Shown here: positions 18,845 to 26,819 of the stretch, piece by piece
How positions within the stretch are numbered: position 1 is the stretch's first letter
Layout: every line of letters starts with the position of its first letter
The notes under the pieces: model-generated
The model's input: only the letters and a program-made list of their open reading frames with translations
What the model was told of the DNA's origin: nothing
Database searches by the model: none
Made by a program: the position numbers and the translations under genes
Source: Salinicola peritrichatus
GTDB taxonomy: Bacteria; Pseudomonadota; Gammaproteobacteria; Pseudomonadales; Halomonadaceae
Reading direction: 5' to 3'
DNA: 64,000 nucleotides
Assembly (NCBI RefSeq): GCF_003206715.1
Contig: NZ_PZJU01000006.1
Span: 1 to 64,000 of the forward strand

Positions 18845-20062
18845 ATGAAATTGAGTGCCCTACGTGAGCAGCGTTCCGCCAAGGTCGCCGCCATGAAAAA
18901 CCTGGTCGAAACCGCCTCCAACGAAGGGCGCGACCTGACCGCTGACGAAACCCAGAACTTCGACGCCCTCAAGGCCGAGGAGCGCAACCTGGTCGGCCAA
19001 ATCGAGCGAGCCGAGTATGTGGCCGATGCCGAGCGCCGCAGTGTCGCCACGCCCGTGAACAACGAAGCTGGCGGCGATCTGGACAAGCTGGCGCGTCAGG
19101 TCAGCGTGGTGAAGGTGATGCGCGCCCAGATGGAAGGACGATCACTTGACGGCGCCGAACGCGAGTACAGCCAGGAAGCCGAACGCCGATCGGGTCGCAA
19201 AGCTCAAGGCGCGTTCATTCCAATGCAGGCGCTCGAGACCCGTGCCAACGAGACCAGCACCGCCAGCCAGATTGTGCCGGTGCAGCATCGCCCCCAGGAC
19301 TACATCGGCGCGCTGCGTAATCGCCTGCTGGCTCGCAGTCTGGGCGTTCGCGTGCTGTCCGGCCTTTCCGGTGATGTCGCTATTCCCAAGTACGGCACCG
19401 GGCTGGCTACCGGCTGGGTGACGGAAGGCCAAGCGGTGCCCGAAGGCCAAATGTCGTTTGGTGACGTGAAGCTGACGCCCAAGCACGTGGGCGGCAAGAC
19501 GGAGATGTCCCGTCAGCTCATCCAGCAGTCGAGCCCGGACATCGAGGAGCTGGTGCGCAGTGACTTGACCGCACTGATCGCCGAGCAAATCGACCGCGCC
19601 ATCCTCGCCGGTACCGGGACCGATGGCGAGCCGACCGGCATCCTCAATGCCGCTGGCATCCAGACCGCCAACCTGCCGAGCGACTGGGCAGGCGTACTGG
19701 GTCTGTCCGAGTTGCTGGAACTGGCCAACCTCGAGGCGATCAACTGGCTGGCGGCGCCGGGGATCAAGACCACTTACGCCAGCACCGAGAAGGTGCCGGG
19801 CAGCGGCTCCGGCTTCCTGCTGCAAGGTGGCCGGATGGACGACAAGCCGTTCAACGTCACCAACCAGATGCCGACCGATACCCTGCTGCTGGGCGACTTC
19901 AGCCAGGTGATGCTGGGGATCTGGTCGGAGCTCGACATTCTGGTCAACCCGTATGCCGAGCCGGCCTACAGCCGTGGCGGTGTTCAGGTGCGCGCGATGG
20001 CGACCGCCGATGTGGCGATTCGCCACCCGCAAGGCTTCGTTGTCGCCAAGCCGGAAGCCTGA
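18845..20062 (+). CDS. Major capsid protein, HK97 family
   Basis: A 405-aa HK97-fold coat protein. The first roughly 110 residues are a helical, charged delta/scaffold domain, to be removed by the protease encoded next. The mature part follows with typical segments: PKYGTGLATGWVTEGQAVPE, KHVGGKTEMSRQL, DRAILAGTGTDGEPTGILN and a C-terminal ADVAIRHPQGFVV strand. It opens the head operon, with AAGGTG upstream of ATG 18845. Confidence 0.95.
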   Translation: MKLSALREQRSAKVAAMKNLVETASNEGRDLTADETQNFDALKAEERNLVGQIERAEYVADAERRSVATPVNNEAGGDLDKLARQVSVVKVMRAQMEGRSLDGAEREYSQEAERRSGRKAQGAFIPMQALETRANETSTASQIVPVQHRPQDYIGALRNRLLARSLGVRVLSGLSGDVAIPKYGTGLATGWVTEGQAVPEGQMSFGDVKLTPKHVGGKTEMSRQLIQQSSPDIEELVRSDLTALIAEQIDRAILAGTGTDGEPTGILNAAGIQTANLPSDWAGVLGLSELLELANLEAINWLAAPGIKTTYASTEKVPGSGSGFLLQGGRMDDKPFNVTNQMPTDTLLLGDFSQVMLGIWSELDILVNPYAEPAYSRGGVQVRAMATADVAIRHPQGFVVAKPEA

Positions 20063-20064
20063 TC

Positions 20065-20586
20065 ATGGAAGTGCGCGCCAGCAACGAGATGAAGCCCCAG
20101 GGGCGCAAGCTGACCGGCTATGTGTCCCGCTTCAACGAGCCTGCCGATCTGGGCGAGTTCGTCGAGGTCGTTCGGCCTGGCGCGTTCACTCGCACGCTGG
20201 GCGACCCGAGAGCCCGCAACATCCGCGCCATCTACGAGCATGACGGCCGCGCCCTGCTGGGGAGAGTAGGTGCCGGCAGTCTGAGGCTGGCGGAAGATGC
20301 CGCTGGGCTCGCCTTCGAGATCGACCTACCCGATACCACGCTGGGCCGGGACCTAGCGGCACTGGTCACGCGCGGCGACGTGGCCGGCTGTTCGTTCGGC
20401 TTCCTGCCGGTGCGGGATCGCTGGATCGAGGAGAACGGGCGCCCGGTGCGTGAGCTGCTGGACGTTGACCTGTTCGAGGTGACGGTAACGGCGGCACCCG
20501 CCTATGACGCCTCGAGCGTTCAGGTTCGCCATACCCAACACCGTGCCATTCGCTTGGCCCGGCTCTACCTGGAGGCCTGCCAGTGA
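20065..20586 (+). CDS. HK97-type prohead protease
   Basis: A 173-aa serine protease of the HK97 gp4 (herpesvirus-type) fold. YEHDGRALLGR (His59) and GDVAGCSFGF (Ser110) are the expected catalytic neighbourhoods. It matures the capsid by removing the delta domain. It starts 2 bases after the capsid stop and overlaps the portal start. Confidence 0.92.
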   Translation: MEVRASNEMKPQGRKLTGYVSRFNEPADLGEFVEVVRPGAFTRTLGDPRARNIRAIYEHDGRALLGRVGAGSLRLAEDAAGLAFEIDLPDTTLGRDLAALVTRGDVAGCSFGFLPVRDRWIEENGRPVRELLDVDLFEVTVTAAPAYDASSVQVRHTQHRAIRLARLYLEACQ

Positions 20587-21752
20587 AGCTTTTCCGACGC
20601 CGCACCGAGAAGCGGGCCGACGCCTACGACCGTTACTGGGACAAGGTGGCGGCCGTTCAGGACGTAGCCGGCGTGAACGTGACGCCATCCAGCGCCGAGG
20701 GTATTTCCGCCGTCTATGCCGCCGTGGCAGCCATTTCCGAGAGCGTGGCGAGCCTGCCTCTCGACATCTACCGGCGCACGGAGGATGGCCGGGAGAAAGC
20801 CCGCTCCCATCCGCTGTACAAGGTGCTGCACACCGAGCCCAACTCGAAGCAAACCGCGCTCGAGTTCCGCGAGATGATGCAGCGCCACGTGCTGCTGAGG
20901 GGCAATGCCTATGCCGAGATCCAGTGGAATCGTGCCGGGCGCGTCGAGGCGCTGCTACCGCTGCACCCTGATCGCGTGAGCGTGCTGCTGACCGACGATG
21001 ATTCACTGATCTACGAGGTGAGCGATCGACGCGGCAACATCCGCCGGCTGCTGGCCGAGGAGGTGCTGCACCTTCGCTACCACACCGATGACGGGATCAT
21101 GGGAAGAAGCCCCATTCAGGTCGCGCGCGACACCGTGGGGCTAGCACTGGCCGAGCGCACGCACGGGGAACGGATGTTCGCCCAGGGCACCAAGCTATCC
21201 GGAGTGATCCAGACGCAAGCTGGCACCACCAAGCAGCAGGCCGGCGACATTCGGGAGAGCTGGGCGGCTGGCTATGGCGGCGTGGGTAGCCATGGCAAGA
21301 CCGCCGTCCTTCCTGCTGGCGCCGAGTTCAAGACCGTCAGCATGACGCTGGAGGATGCCGAGTGGATCGAGGCCCGCCGGATGAGTGTCGAGGAGGTGGC
21401 GCGCCTGTTCCGCGTGCCGCCTGTCCTGATCGGGGATCTGCGAGAGGCCAACTACTCCAACGCCGTGGAGCTGGGCCGGTACTTCGTGACGCACACGCTG
21501 CGCCGGCACCTGGTGATGTGGGAGCAGGCGGCGGGCCGATCGTTGATCAACGACCCGGCCACCTTCTACGCCGAGCACAACGTGGAAGGGCTGCTGCGCG
21601 GCGATAGCCTCAAGCGCGCCCAGTTCTACCAGCGCTCGATCGAGGACGGCTGGATGATGCGTTCAGAGGTTCGTCGCCTGGAGAACCTGCCTACCGTGGA
21701 GGGTATCGACGATGCGCCCCGTCAAGAAGCAGCGCCGCGTACCGCTGAGTAG
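20583..21752 (+). CDS. Phage portal protein, HK97 family
   Basis: A 389-aa portal (GTG start overlapping the protease stop). Family features include AVYAAVAAISESVASLPLDI near residues 38-57, the YAEIQWNRAGRVEALLPLHP stretch, and MSVEEVARLFRVPPVLIGDL near 267-286. It forms the dodecameric DNA channel at one capsid vertex. It overlaps the HNH gene by 41 bases. Confidence 0.93.
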   Translation: MKLFRRRTEKRADAYDRYWDKVAAVQDVAGVNVTPSSAEGISAVYAAVAAISESVASLPLDIYRRTEDGREKARSHPLYKVLHTEPNSKQTALEFREMMQRHVLLRGNAYAEIQWNRAGRVEALLPLHPDRVSVLLTDDDSLIYEVSDRRGNIRRLLAEEVLHLRYHTDDGIMGRSPIQVARDTVGLALAERTHGERMFAQGTKLSGVIQTQAGTTKQQAGDIRESWAAGYGGVGSHGKTAVLPAGAEFKTVSMTLEDAEWIEARRMSVEEVARLFRVPPVLIGDLREANYSNAVELGRYFVTHTLRRHLVMWEQAAGRSLINDPATFYAEHNVEGLLRGDSLKRAQFYQRSIEDGWMMRSEVRRLENLPTVEGIDDAPRQEAAPRTAE

Positions 21753-22044
21753 CGCGGCATGGCGCAAGCTGCGTGCCCAAGTGCTCGCAGAGGAGCCGCT
21801 GTGTCGACAGTGCGTGGCGCTGGGCATCGTCACCCCGGCTACTGATGTCGACCACATCGACAACGCCGAGGGCGACTACACGGACGACAACAGCCGCGAG
21901 AACCTGCAGCCACTGTGCCACGAGTGCCACTCACGCAAGACGATGGCAGAGACCCAAGGCCGCGGCGCGACCGTCATCGGATGCGACACGAGTGGAATGC
22001 CGCTCGACCCGGACCACCCGTGGCGAAAAATCACCAGCAACTGA
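21712..22044 (+). CDS. HNH endonuclease of the packaging module
   Basis: A 110-aa HNH nuclease: CRQC, then TDVDHIDNAEGDYTDD, NLQPLCHECHSRKT, giving the zinc knuckles and the HNH catalytic His residues. In HK97-type phages and cf-PICIs an HNH protein encoded beside the terminase is needed for cos cleavage and packaging. The element is therefore predicted to be a cos-type packager. Confidence 0.9.
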   Translation: MRPVKKQRRVPLSSAAWRKLRAQVLAEEPLCRQCVALGIVTPATDVDHIDNAEGDYTDDNSRENLQPLCHECHSRKTMAETQGRGATVIGCDTSGMPLDPDHPWRKITSN

Positions 22045-22089
22045 CCCGGCCCACACCGCCGCCAAAGGTCGCTTTTATCGGTAACTGCC

Positions 22090-22551
22090 ATGAAATCCAC
22101 GCCACGCCGACACCGATCCGACAGCGCTAAGGCCGCTGTGACGGCTGCCCAGGCCGCCTCTATGGGGCCGCTCGAGCCGCCGGCATTCGTGCGCGTGCGA
22201 GACCGTGACCGCCCGGCGTGGGACGCCATCGTGACCGCTCGAGCGCGTGACACGTGGACAGAAGCCGACCTGATGCTGGCGGCGCAACTGGCCCGCGCCT
22301 ATGGCGACATCGCGGAGCTGGAGGCCTACATCGACGAGAACGGCATGATTCTAGGCGATCAAATCAACCCGGCCTGCACGCTGCTGGACAAGGTGAGCCG
22401 GCGAGCATTGGCGATGGCCCGCCAACTCAAGGTCGACACGATCAGCGTGGTGGGCAAGTCGCAGGATATCCACAAGGGTGCGGCACTCGAGCGTGGCGCC
22501 CGCCAGGGTATCGACGATGACGACGACCTGATTCCGAGGGCGCTGCAATGA
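22090..22551 (+). CDS. terS: Terminase small subunit, P27 family
   Basis: A 153-aa protein with the P27 TerS pattern: AWDAIVTARARDTWTEADL, the helical LARAYGDIAELEAYIDENG and LDKVSRRALAMARQL. It would recognise the satellite's own cos/pac site. It overlaps terL by 4 bases. Confidence 0.85.
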   Translation: MKSTPRRHRSDSAKAAVTAAQAASMGPLEPPAFVRVRDRDRPAWDAIVTARARDTWTEADLMLAAQLARAYGDIAELEAYIDENGMILGDQINPACTLLDKVSRRALAMARQLKVDTISVVGKSQDIHKGAALERGARQGIDDDDDLIPRALQ

Positions 22552-24044
22552 CCCGCGCCGATCGCGTGATTCGCTTCATCGAGCGCTACTGCGTCACGCC
22601 TGAAGGTGCAGGCGTGGGCAAGCCGATGGTGCTGGCGGACTTCCAACAGCAGTTCATCCGCGACATCTACGACAACCCGGCCGGCACACGGCGCGCGATC
22701 CTGTCGGTGGGCCGCAAGAACGGCAAGACCGGGCTGATCGCCGCCCTGCTACTGGCCCACCTGGTGGGCCCCGAGGCGAAGCAGAATAGCCAGCTCGTCT
22801 CCGGCGCCCTGAGCCGCGATCAGGCGGCGCTGGTATTCAACCTAGCGTCCAAGATGGTGCAGCAGTCGGCGGAGCTTTCGCGCATCGTGAGGATTGTGCC
22901 CAGTGGCAAGCGCCTCATAGGGCTGACGATGAATACGGAGTTCAAGGCGCTGGCGGCCGATGGCAAGACGGCGCACGGCCTGTCGCCGGTGCTGGCCATC
23001 CTCGACGAGGTGGGCCAGGTGCGCGGGCCACAGTCCGACTTCGTGGACGCGATCACTACCAGCCAGGGCGCCCACGAAAGCCCGTTATTGATCACGATCA
23101 GCACGCAGGCGGCGAACGATGCCGACCTGCTGAGCCAGTGGATCGACGACGCGTTGCGCTCGAAAGACCCGCGCACCGTCTGCCGACTCTACGCCGCGCC
23201 CGAAGGCTGCGACCTGATGGACGAGGAGGCGTGGAAGGCTGCCAATCCAGCGCTTGGCATCTTCCGCAGTCAGGACGATATGCGCGAGCAGATGGCGCAG
23301 GCCGAACGGATGCCGAGCATGTCGAACACCGCGCGCAACCTGCTGCTGAATCAGCGCGTGAGCCTGGATAGCCCGTTCATCAGCCCGGACGTGTGGGCCG
23401 GCTGCGCCGAGACGCCCGAGCCATTCGATGGCCCGGTCTATGGCGGGCTAGACCTGTCGGCTCGAACCGACCTCACCGCGCTGGTGCTGGTGGGCAAGGT
23501 CGGCGGCGTGTGGCAAGTGCGGCCTTACTTCTGGACGCCAGAGCAGGGGTTATTCGACCGCTCCAAGGCTGACCGCGCCCCCTATGACGTGTGGGCGCGC
23601 TCCGGACTGCTTCGCACCACGCCCGGCGCCACCGTGGACTATGAGGCAGTGGCCGCCGAGCTGGCGGACATCCTGCAGGACGTGGATCTGCACGCGCTGG
23701 CCTTCGACCGCTGGCGCATCGACATCTTCCGTAAGGAGCTGGACCGGCTGGGCATCGAGCTACCACTGGTCCCTCACGGCCAAGGCTTCCGAGACATGGC
23801 GCCGGCACTCGATGCCCTGGAGGCGGAGCTACTGAACGGCCGCATCGCCCACGGCAATCACCCGGTGCTGACGATGTGCGCGGCCAACGCCGTCGCCGTC
23901 ACCGATCCGGCCGGCGCCCGTAAGCTGGACAAGTCGCGGCGAACCGGCCGCATCGACGGCATTCAGGCGCTGGCGATGGCAATGGGCGCCGCCCAGGGGG
24001 CCGAGGAGCCCGCCGATATCGAAACCGAGGTGTATTTCATATGA
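22548..24044 (+). CDS. terL: Terminase large subunit
   Basis: A 498-aa packaging motor. ATPase Walker A SVGRKNGKTG (about 53-62), Walker B LAILDEVG (about 149-156), and a C-terminal RNase-H-like nuclease beginning YGGLDLSARTDLTALVLVG (about 302-320). It is somewhat shorter than many HK97-type TerL proteins but all motifs are present. Confidence 0.94.
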   Translation: MTRADRVIRFIERYCVTPEGAGVGKPMVLADFQQQFIRDIYDNPAGTRRAILSVGRKNGKTGLIAALLLAHLVGPEAKQNSQLVSGALSRDQAALVFNLASKMVQQSAELSRIVRIVPSGKRLIGLTMNTEFKALAADGKTAHGLSPVLAILDEVGQVRGPQSDFVDAITTSQGAHESPLLITISTQAANDADLLSQWIDDALRSKDPRTVCRLYAAPEGCDLMDEEAWKAANPALGIFRSQDDMREQMAQAERMPSMSNTARNLLLNQRVSLDSPFISPDVWAGCAETPEPFDGPVYGGLDLSARTDLTALVLVGKVGGVWQVRPYFWTPEQGLFDRSKADRAPYDVWARSGLLRTTPGATVDYEAVAAELADILQDVDLHALAFDRWRIDIFRKELDRLGIELPLVPHGQGFRDMAPALDALEAELLNGRIAHGNHPVLTMCAANAVAVTDPAGARKLDKSRRTGRIDGIQALAMAMGAAQGAEEPADIETEVYFI

Positions 24045-24322
24045 CGACCGTCACGCTGCAGGAAGCAAAGGACCATTTACGAATCCTCGAGGATGACGAG
24101 GACGCTTACATTACCGGGCTGCTGGCAGCCGCTGAGGGCCACGTAGCCGGCTACCTTGGCGATGACCTGCCCGAGCCGATGCCGGCGCCTGTGCGCGCCG
24201 CCGTCCTTCTGCTGGTCGGCGACCTGTACGAGCATCGCGAGCGGCAGAACGATCGGGCGCTGTACGAGAACGCCACGTTTCATCTGCTGCTGAACCCCTA
24301 CCGATCGCACGAGGTGCTGTGA
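24041..24322 (+). CDS. Head-tail connector, gp6-like
   Basis: A 93-aa protein of the HK97 gp6/SPP1 gp15 family: TLQEAKDHLRILEDDEDAYI followed by LLAAAEGHVAGYLG and a C-terminal helix with LVGDLYEHRE. It forms the ring under the portal. It overlaps terL and the next gene by 4 bases each. Confidence 0.88.
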   Translation: MTTVTLQEAKDHLRILEDDEDAYITGLLAAAEGHVAGYLGDDLPEPMPAPVRAAVLLLVGDLYEHRERQNDRALYENATFHLLLNPYRSHEVL

Positions 24323-24648
24323 TGCGAGCGGGCAAGCTGCGACACCTGGTGACGATCCAGAACTTCAGCCAGACCCAGAACCAATATGGCGAGGTGATAA
24401 CCGAGTGGATCGACGGCCCACGTATCCGCGCCAGTGTCGAGCCGCTGCGTGGGCGTGAATACTTCGCCGCAGCGCAGGTGAACGCGGAGACGACCTATCG
24501 CGTCCGATGCCGCTATCACCCGGAGCTGGCGACCGGTAACGCTACAAGCAAGCGCCTCACAGTACAGGGCATGATGTTCGAGATCGAGGCTGTGCTGGAC
24601 GTGGAGCTGAAACACGAGTGGATGGAGATCATCTGCCATACGAGGTAG
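24319..24648 (+). CDS. Head closure protein (head-tail adaptor)
   Basis: A 109-aa beta-barrel head-completion protein with the family start MMRAGKLRHLVTIQ and the EPLRGREYFAAAQ segment. It is the last gene of the satellite. In a siphophage, neck and tail genes would follow here; instead a terminator and the right att site do. Confidence 0.88.
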   Translation: MMRAGKLRHLVTIQNFSQTQNQYGEVITEWIDGPRIRASVEPLRGREYFAAAQVNAETTYRVRCRYHPELATGNATSKRLTVQGMMFEIEAVLDVELKHEWMEIICHTR

Positions 24649-24733
24649 GAACCCGCAGCCAGTGCGGTCCCAAGAGGGAATAGACTGGCCGGGGATCAGT
24701 CGGACAGTGCCCCGATCGAGCAAAACCCCGACA

Positions 24734-24767
24734 GCCGGCAGGCGCAGTTCCTCGCGCCGTGGCCGGC
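24734..24767 (+). terminator. Terminator-like hairpin ending the satellite head operon
   Basis: GCCGGC pairs with GCCGGC and inner GGCGC with GCGCC, followed by an AT-rich tail (atctcttatttt). In the rest of 24649-24945 I see no gene; it also holds a perfect 11-bp inverted repeat GGGTTTTACGA/TCGTAAAACCC at 24819-24845. Confidence 0.6.
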
Positions 24768-24910
24768 ATCTCTTATTTTCTGCAAACCATTGAAAAGCAA
24801 TAATTCCTGCACAGGTCGGGGTTTTACGAAGGTCTCGTAAAACCCATCAAACGGTGGGATTTTCGGCACTACCCTCGAAAGCGCCTTTCGTTGCTACCTG
24901 TTGCCCGCCA

Positions 24911-24932
24911 CTGCTACCTATTTGCTACCTAG
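24911..24932 (+). repeat. Candidate integrase arm-type sites, right arm
   Basis: An exact copy of the 22-bp unit at 14406-14427, again two TGCTACCTA sites 11 bases apart; a further TTGCTACCT lies at 24891-24899. It is about 65 bases from the right att core, as expected for an attP arm. Confidence 0.5.
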
Positions 24933-24945
24933 TCGCTAAGCAACG

Positions 24946-24985
24946 AAAAACCGCCACCCGGCATGATCCGTAAGTGGCGGTTTTT
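24946..24985. terminator. Bidirectional terminator beside the right att site
   Basis: A perfect 12-bp stem AAAAACCGCCAC/GTGGCGGTTTTT with runs of A and T on both sides. On the minus strand it would end the tRNA-Pro transcript, replacing the chromosomal terminator (14185-14218) when the satellite is integrated. Confidence 0.75.
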
Positions 24986-24996
24986 ACTAGCCATTC

Positions 24997-25042
24997 TGGT
25001 CGGAGCGACAGGATTCGAACCTGCGACCTCTGCAACCCCATT
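24997..25042 (-). other. Satellite/prophage junction att site: second tRNA-Pro(GGG) 3' fragment
   Basis: Identical for 46 bp to 14231-14276. Beyond it the sequence does not continue into a tRNA 5' half, so this copy is also incomplete. It therefore is the right end of the satellite and the left end of the next element. Confidence 0.85.
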
Positions 25043-25142
25043 TTGGCGCCGATAGGTAGATATGCCGTTGATAATAAAAGAGAAACGCGAGAATGGGATA
25101 GGGGCTAAAACGCTCGATTCGCTCCATATGAATCAATGGGTT

Positions 25143-26285
25143 CTATGAGGGTTTTGGAAGGGATAGCAAGGCGTTCATGTCGTACACATTGCCTTTGGCA
25201 GCCTGCCAGCGTATGCCATGCCCGTCGAGGTAATGCTGGGTCATTTCTTCGTCGGCGTGCCCCATTAAAATTTGAATGTCGCCAATGGGCACGCCTTTGA
25301 GCTCGAGTAGCCGAGATCCTAGCGAGCGGATCTCATGGAAGGTCGGCTGTTCTTTTTCCGGCAGGCGCGCGATGCTTTGAACTTTCACCCGCAACTCTGC
25401 GAACTGCCGAGAAATCTTGTCTGGCGTGACACTACTCCAATGCTCGCGTCTCTTCGCTGCTTTCGTTATCCGCCTCGGCGTTCTGTGGACGATGAAAGGG
25501 GAGACTGGCGGTAATTGCCGACTTCGCTGAATGAGGCTTTCTATTGCTGGAGTCATCCCGATCGCGACGTAGGCGGTCTTTGAGCGCTCCCGCGTTTTCT
25601 GCCGGACGTAGTGTAGGGCGTTGTCGTAGATATGGTCGTACCGGGCTGCCGCGGCTTCGGCCCGGCCAAACAGGCAGACAAGAGCCATCTCCATGGCGAT
25701 CTGAAACCACTCGGGCGCCATGGCGTAAATCGCCTTGTATTGCTCGATGGTGAGCCGCCTGCGCTGCTTCTCGTAGGATTCATCGCTCTTCCGTGTCGGA
25801 GCTATCGGGTTTCCATTCATCCAGCCCTTCGTCTGCGCGTAGTCGAAGATCTGCGACAGCACCGACCGGTACTGGATGTACGGGTCGCCTTTGAAGTTTT
25901 CGTCTAGGTACTCGGCGCACCAACGAGTGTCTATCTGGTCCAGGCGCGCGTCACCACGATCTTTGATGATGCGACCCGTCCGGTAATGCTTGTTCTGCTT
26001 TGTGCTGTCACTGAGTTTTCGGTGATCGTCTACACGTTCTTTCAAGAAGAGCTTTGCCGCATGTTTGAGCGTGACCCCCTCCAAACCCATCACGCGGGCG
26101 ACCAGGTCAGAGCTCTTCATCAGGCGGGCATTGAGCACGCGAGCCGCCGCTTGTGCCTTGGCCTTATCGGAGCCCATACCGTGCCATTTTTGGGTAACCG
26201 GATTCTTGTACGAGTAATACCCGCGACTTTCATATAGATTGGGTTCCAGCCCTCGCTTGCTGCGAGAGCGCGGTCTTGCTGCCAC
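25143..26285 (-). CDS. int: Tyrosine recombinase integrase of the prophage
   Basis: A 380-aa integrase: N-terminal arm-binding segment, core-binding domain (about 70-160), catalytic domain with Arg in FGRAEAAAAR, FHEIRSLGSRLL (His and Arg) and LMGHADEEMTQHY (His and nucleophile Tyr). It is unrelated in sequence detail to the satellite integrase yet lies at the same tRNA site. GTG 26285 overlaps the Xis stop (TAGTG). Confidence 0.92.
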   Translation of the reverse strand: MAARPRSRSKRGLEPNLYESRGYYSYKNPVTQKWHGMGSDKAKAQAAARVLNARLMKSSDLVARVMGLEGVTLKHAAKLFLKERVDDHRKLSDSTKQNKHYRTGRIIKDRGDARLDQIDTRWCAEYLDENFKGDPYIQYRSVLSQIFDYAQTKGWMNGNPIAPTRKSDESYEKQRRRLTIEQYKAIYAMAPEWFQIAMEMALVCLFGRAEAAAARYDHIYDNALHYVRQKTRERSKTAYVAIGMTPAIESLIQRSRQLPPVSPFIVHRTPRRITKAAKRREHWSSVTPDKISRQFAELRVKVQSIARLPEKEQPTFHEIRSLGSRLLELKGVPIGDIQILMGHADEEMTQHYLDGHGIRWQAAKGNVYDMNALLSLPKPS

Positions 26286-26500
26286 TAGGCACTCTCCATA
26301 TTCTTCAGCACGTCATCGGCCAGATCGTTGCCGGTCTGATTACGCTCTGCGTCGACATCGATATACCAATTCCCACCGATACGCTTTGCCGGGATCGTCC
26401 CGTCATTACACCAGCGCCGAACCGTAGAGCGCCCGGGCGGCTTGCCCAGGAAGCGTGCTTTTCGCCAATCATCAAGGCTCATGAGCTTACCAGTCGACAT
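26285..26500 (-). CDS. xis: Excisionase (MerR-like winged helix)
   Basis: A 71-aa basic protein with SLDDWRKARFLGKPPGRSTV, then RRWCNDGTIPAKRIGGNWYI, the winged-helix pattern of phage excisionases. Two adjacent ATG codons follow GGAGG; the second (26500) has the better spacing. It is coupled to int, as in many phages. Confidence 0.82.
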   Translation of the reverse strand: MSTGKLMSLDDWRKARFLGKPPGRSTVRRWCNDGTIPAKRIGGNWYIDVDAERNQTGNDLADDVLKNMESA

Positions 26501-26542
26501 CATGTCCTCCTTGCCGTTGGCCTGACAGGGCCGAGCAGGCAC

Positions 26543-26564
26543 AAAAAAGCCGGCAGGTGCCGGC
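26543..26564 (-). terminator. Intrinsic terminator ahead of xis-int
   Basis: On the minus strand GCCGGC-ACCT-GCCGGC followed by TTTTTTG. It separates the long early operon from xis-int, so integration functions may need antitermination or their own promoter. Confidence 0.75.
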
Positions 26565-26591
26565 GTGTCATTTTCCGTCTGTAGTAGGCGC

Positions 26592-26819
26592 CTATCCCGA
26601 GCTCTTCCTCGGTCGCCCGCGCGCCGTGACGGGCTTTTCCACGGCTTTCTTGAGAGCGGCTTCCCGGCTCAGACCCTTCGCTTCCAGCATCCTCAGCCTC
26701 GTTTTCAACGTGCCGAGTGGCATACCGGCTTCTTCGGCGATGCTCGACAGGCTGCGCGCGGCGCGTTCAGGCTTTTTCCTGGCCTTGGTCAGTGGCTTGT
26801 CGTGTGTCGTGATTTTCAT
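26592..26819 (-). CDS. Small basic DNA-binding-like protein
   Basis: A 75-aa, Lys/Arg-rich protein with a possible helix-turn-helix (SLSSIAEEAGMPLGTLKTRL, about 23-42) and a basic RGRPRK tail like an AT-hook. It overlaps the next gene upstream by 4 bases. Exact role unknown. Confidence 0.65.
   Translation of the reverse strand: MKITTHDKPLTKARKKPERAARSLSSIAEEAGMPLGTLKTRLRMLEAKGLSREAALKKAVEKPVTARGRPRKSSG

Larger units (their letters stand above)
14231..25042 (+). mobile_element. Capsid-forming phage satellite (cf-PICI-like), 10.8 kb
   Basis: The element is framed by perfect 46-bp tRNA-Pro repeats. It carries an integrase at one end, a set of small regulators including an AlpA-like protein, and a full HK97-type head and packaging module ending in two head-tail connectors. 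No tail, tape-measure, lysis or CI-type repressor gene is present, and the distance between the att sites leaves no room for one. Known capsid-forming satellites have this content: they build and fill their own capsids and borrow tails from a helper phage. A prophage degraded by loss of its tail genes is the alternative, but all genes are intact and tightly packed. Confidence 0.8.

Noticed and set aside
24997-25042. Functional tRNA gene at the junction
   Set aside because: Only the part from the anticodon loop to CCA is present; the D arm, 5' anticodon stem and 5' acceptor strand are missing.
14231-25042. Remnant of a larger prophage rather than a satellite
   Set aside because: No pseudogenes or scars; exact att repeats frame a compact set of intact genes. 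Kept as the alternative in the mobile element entry.
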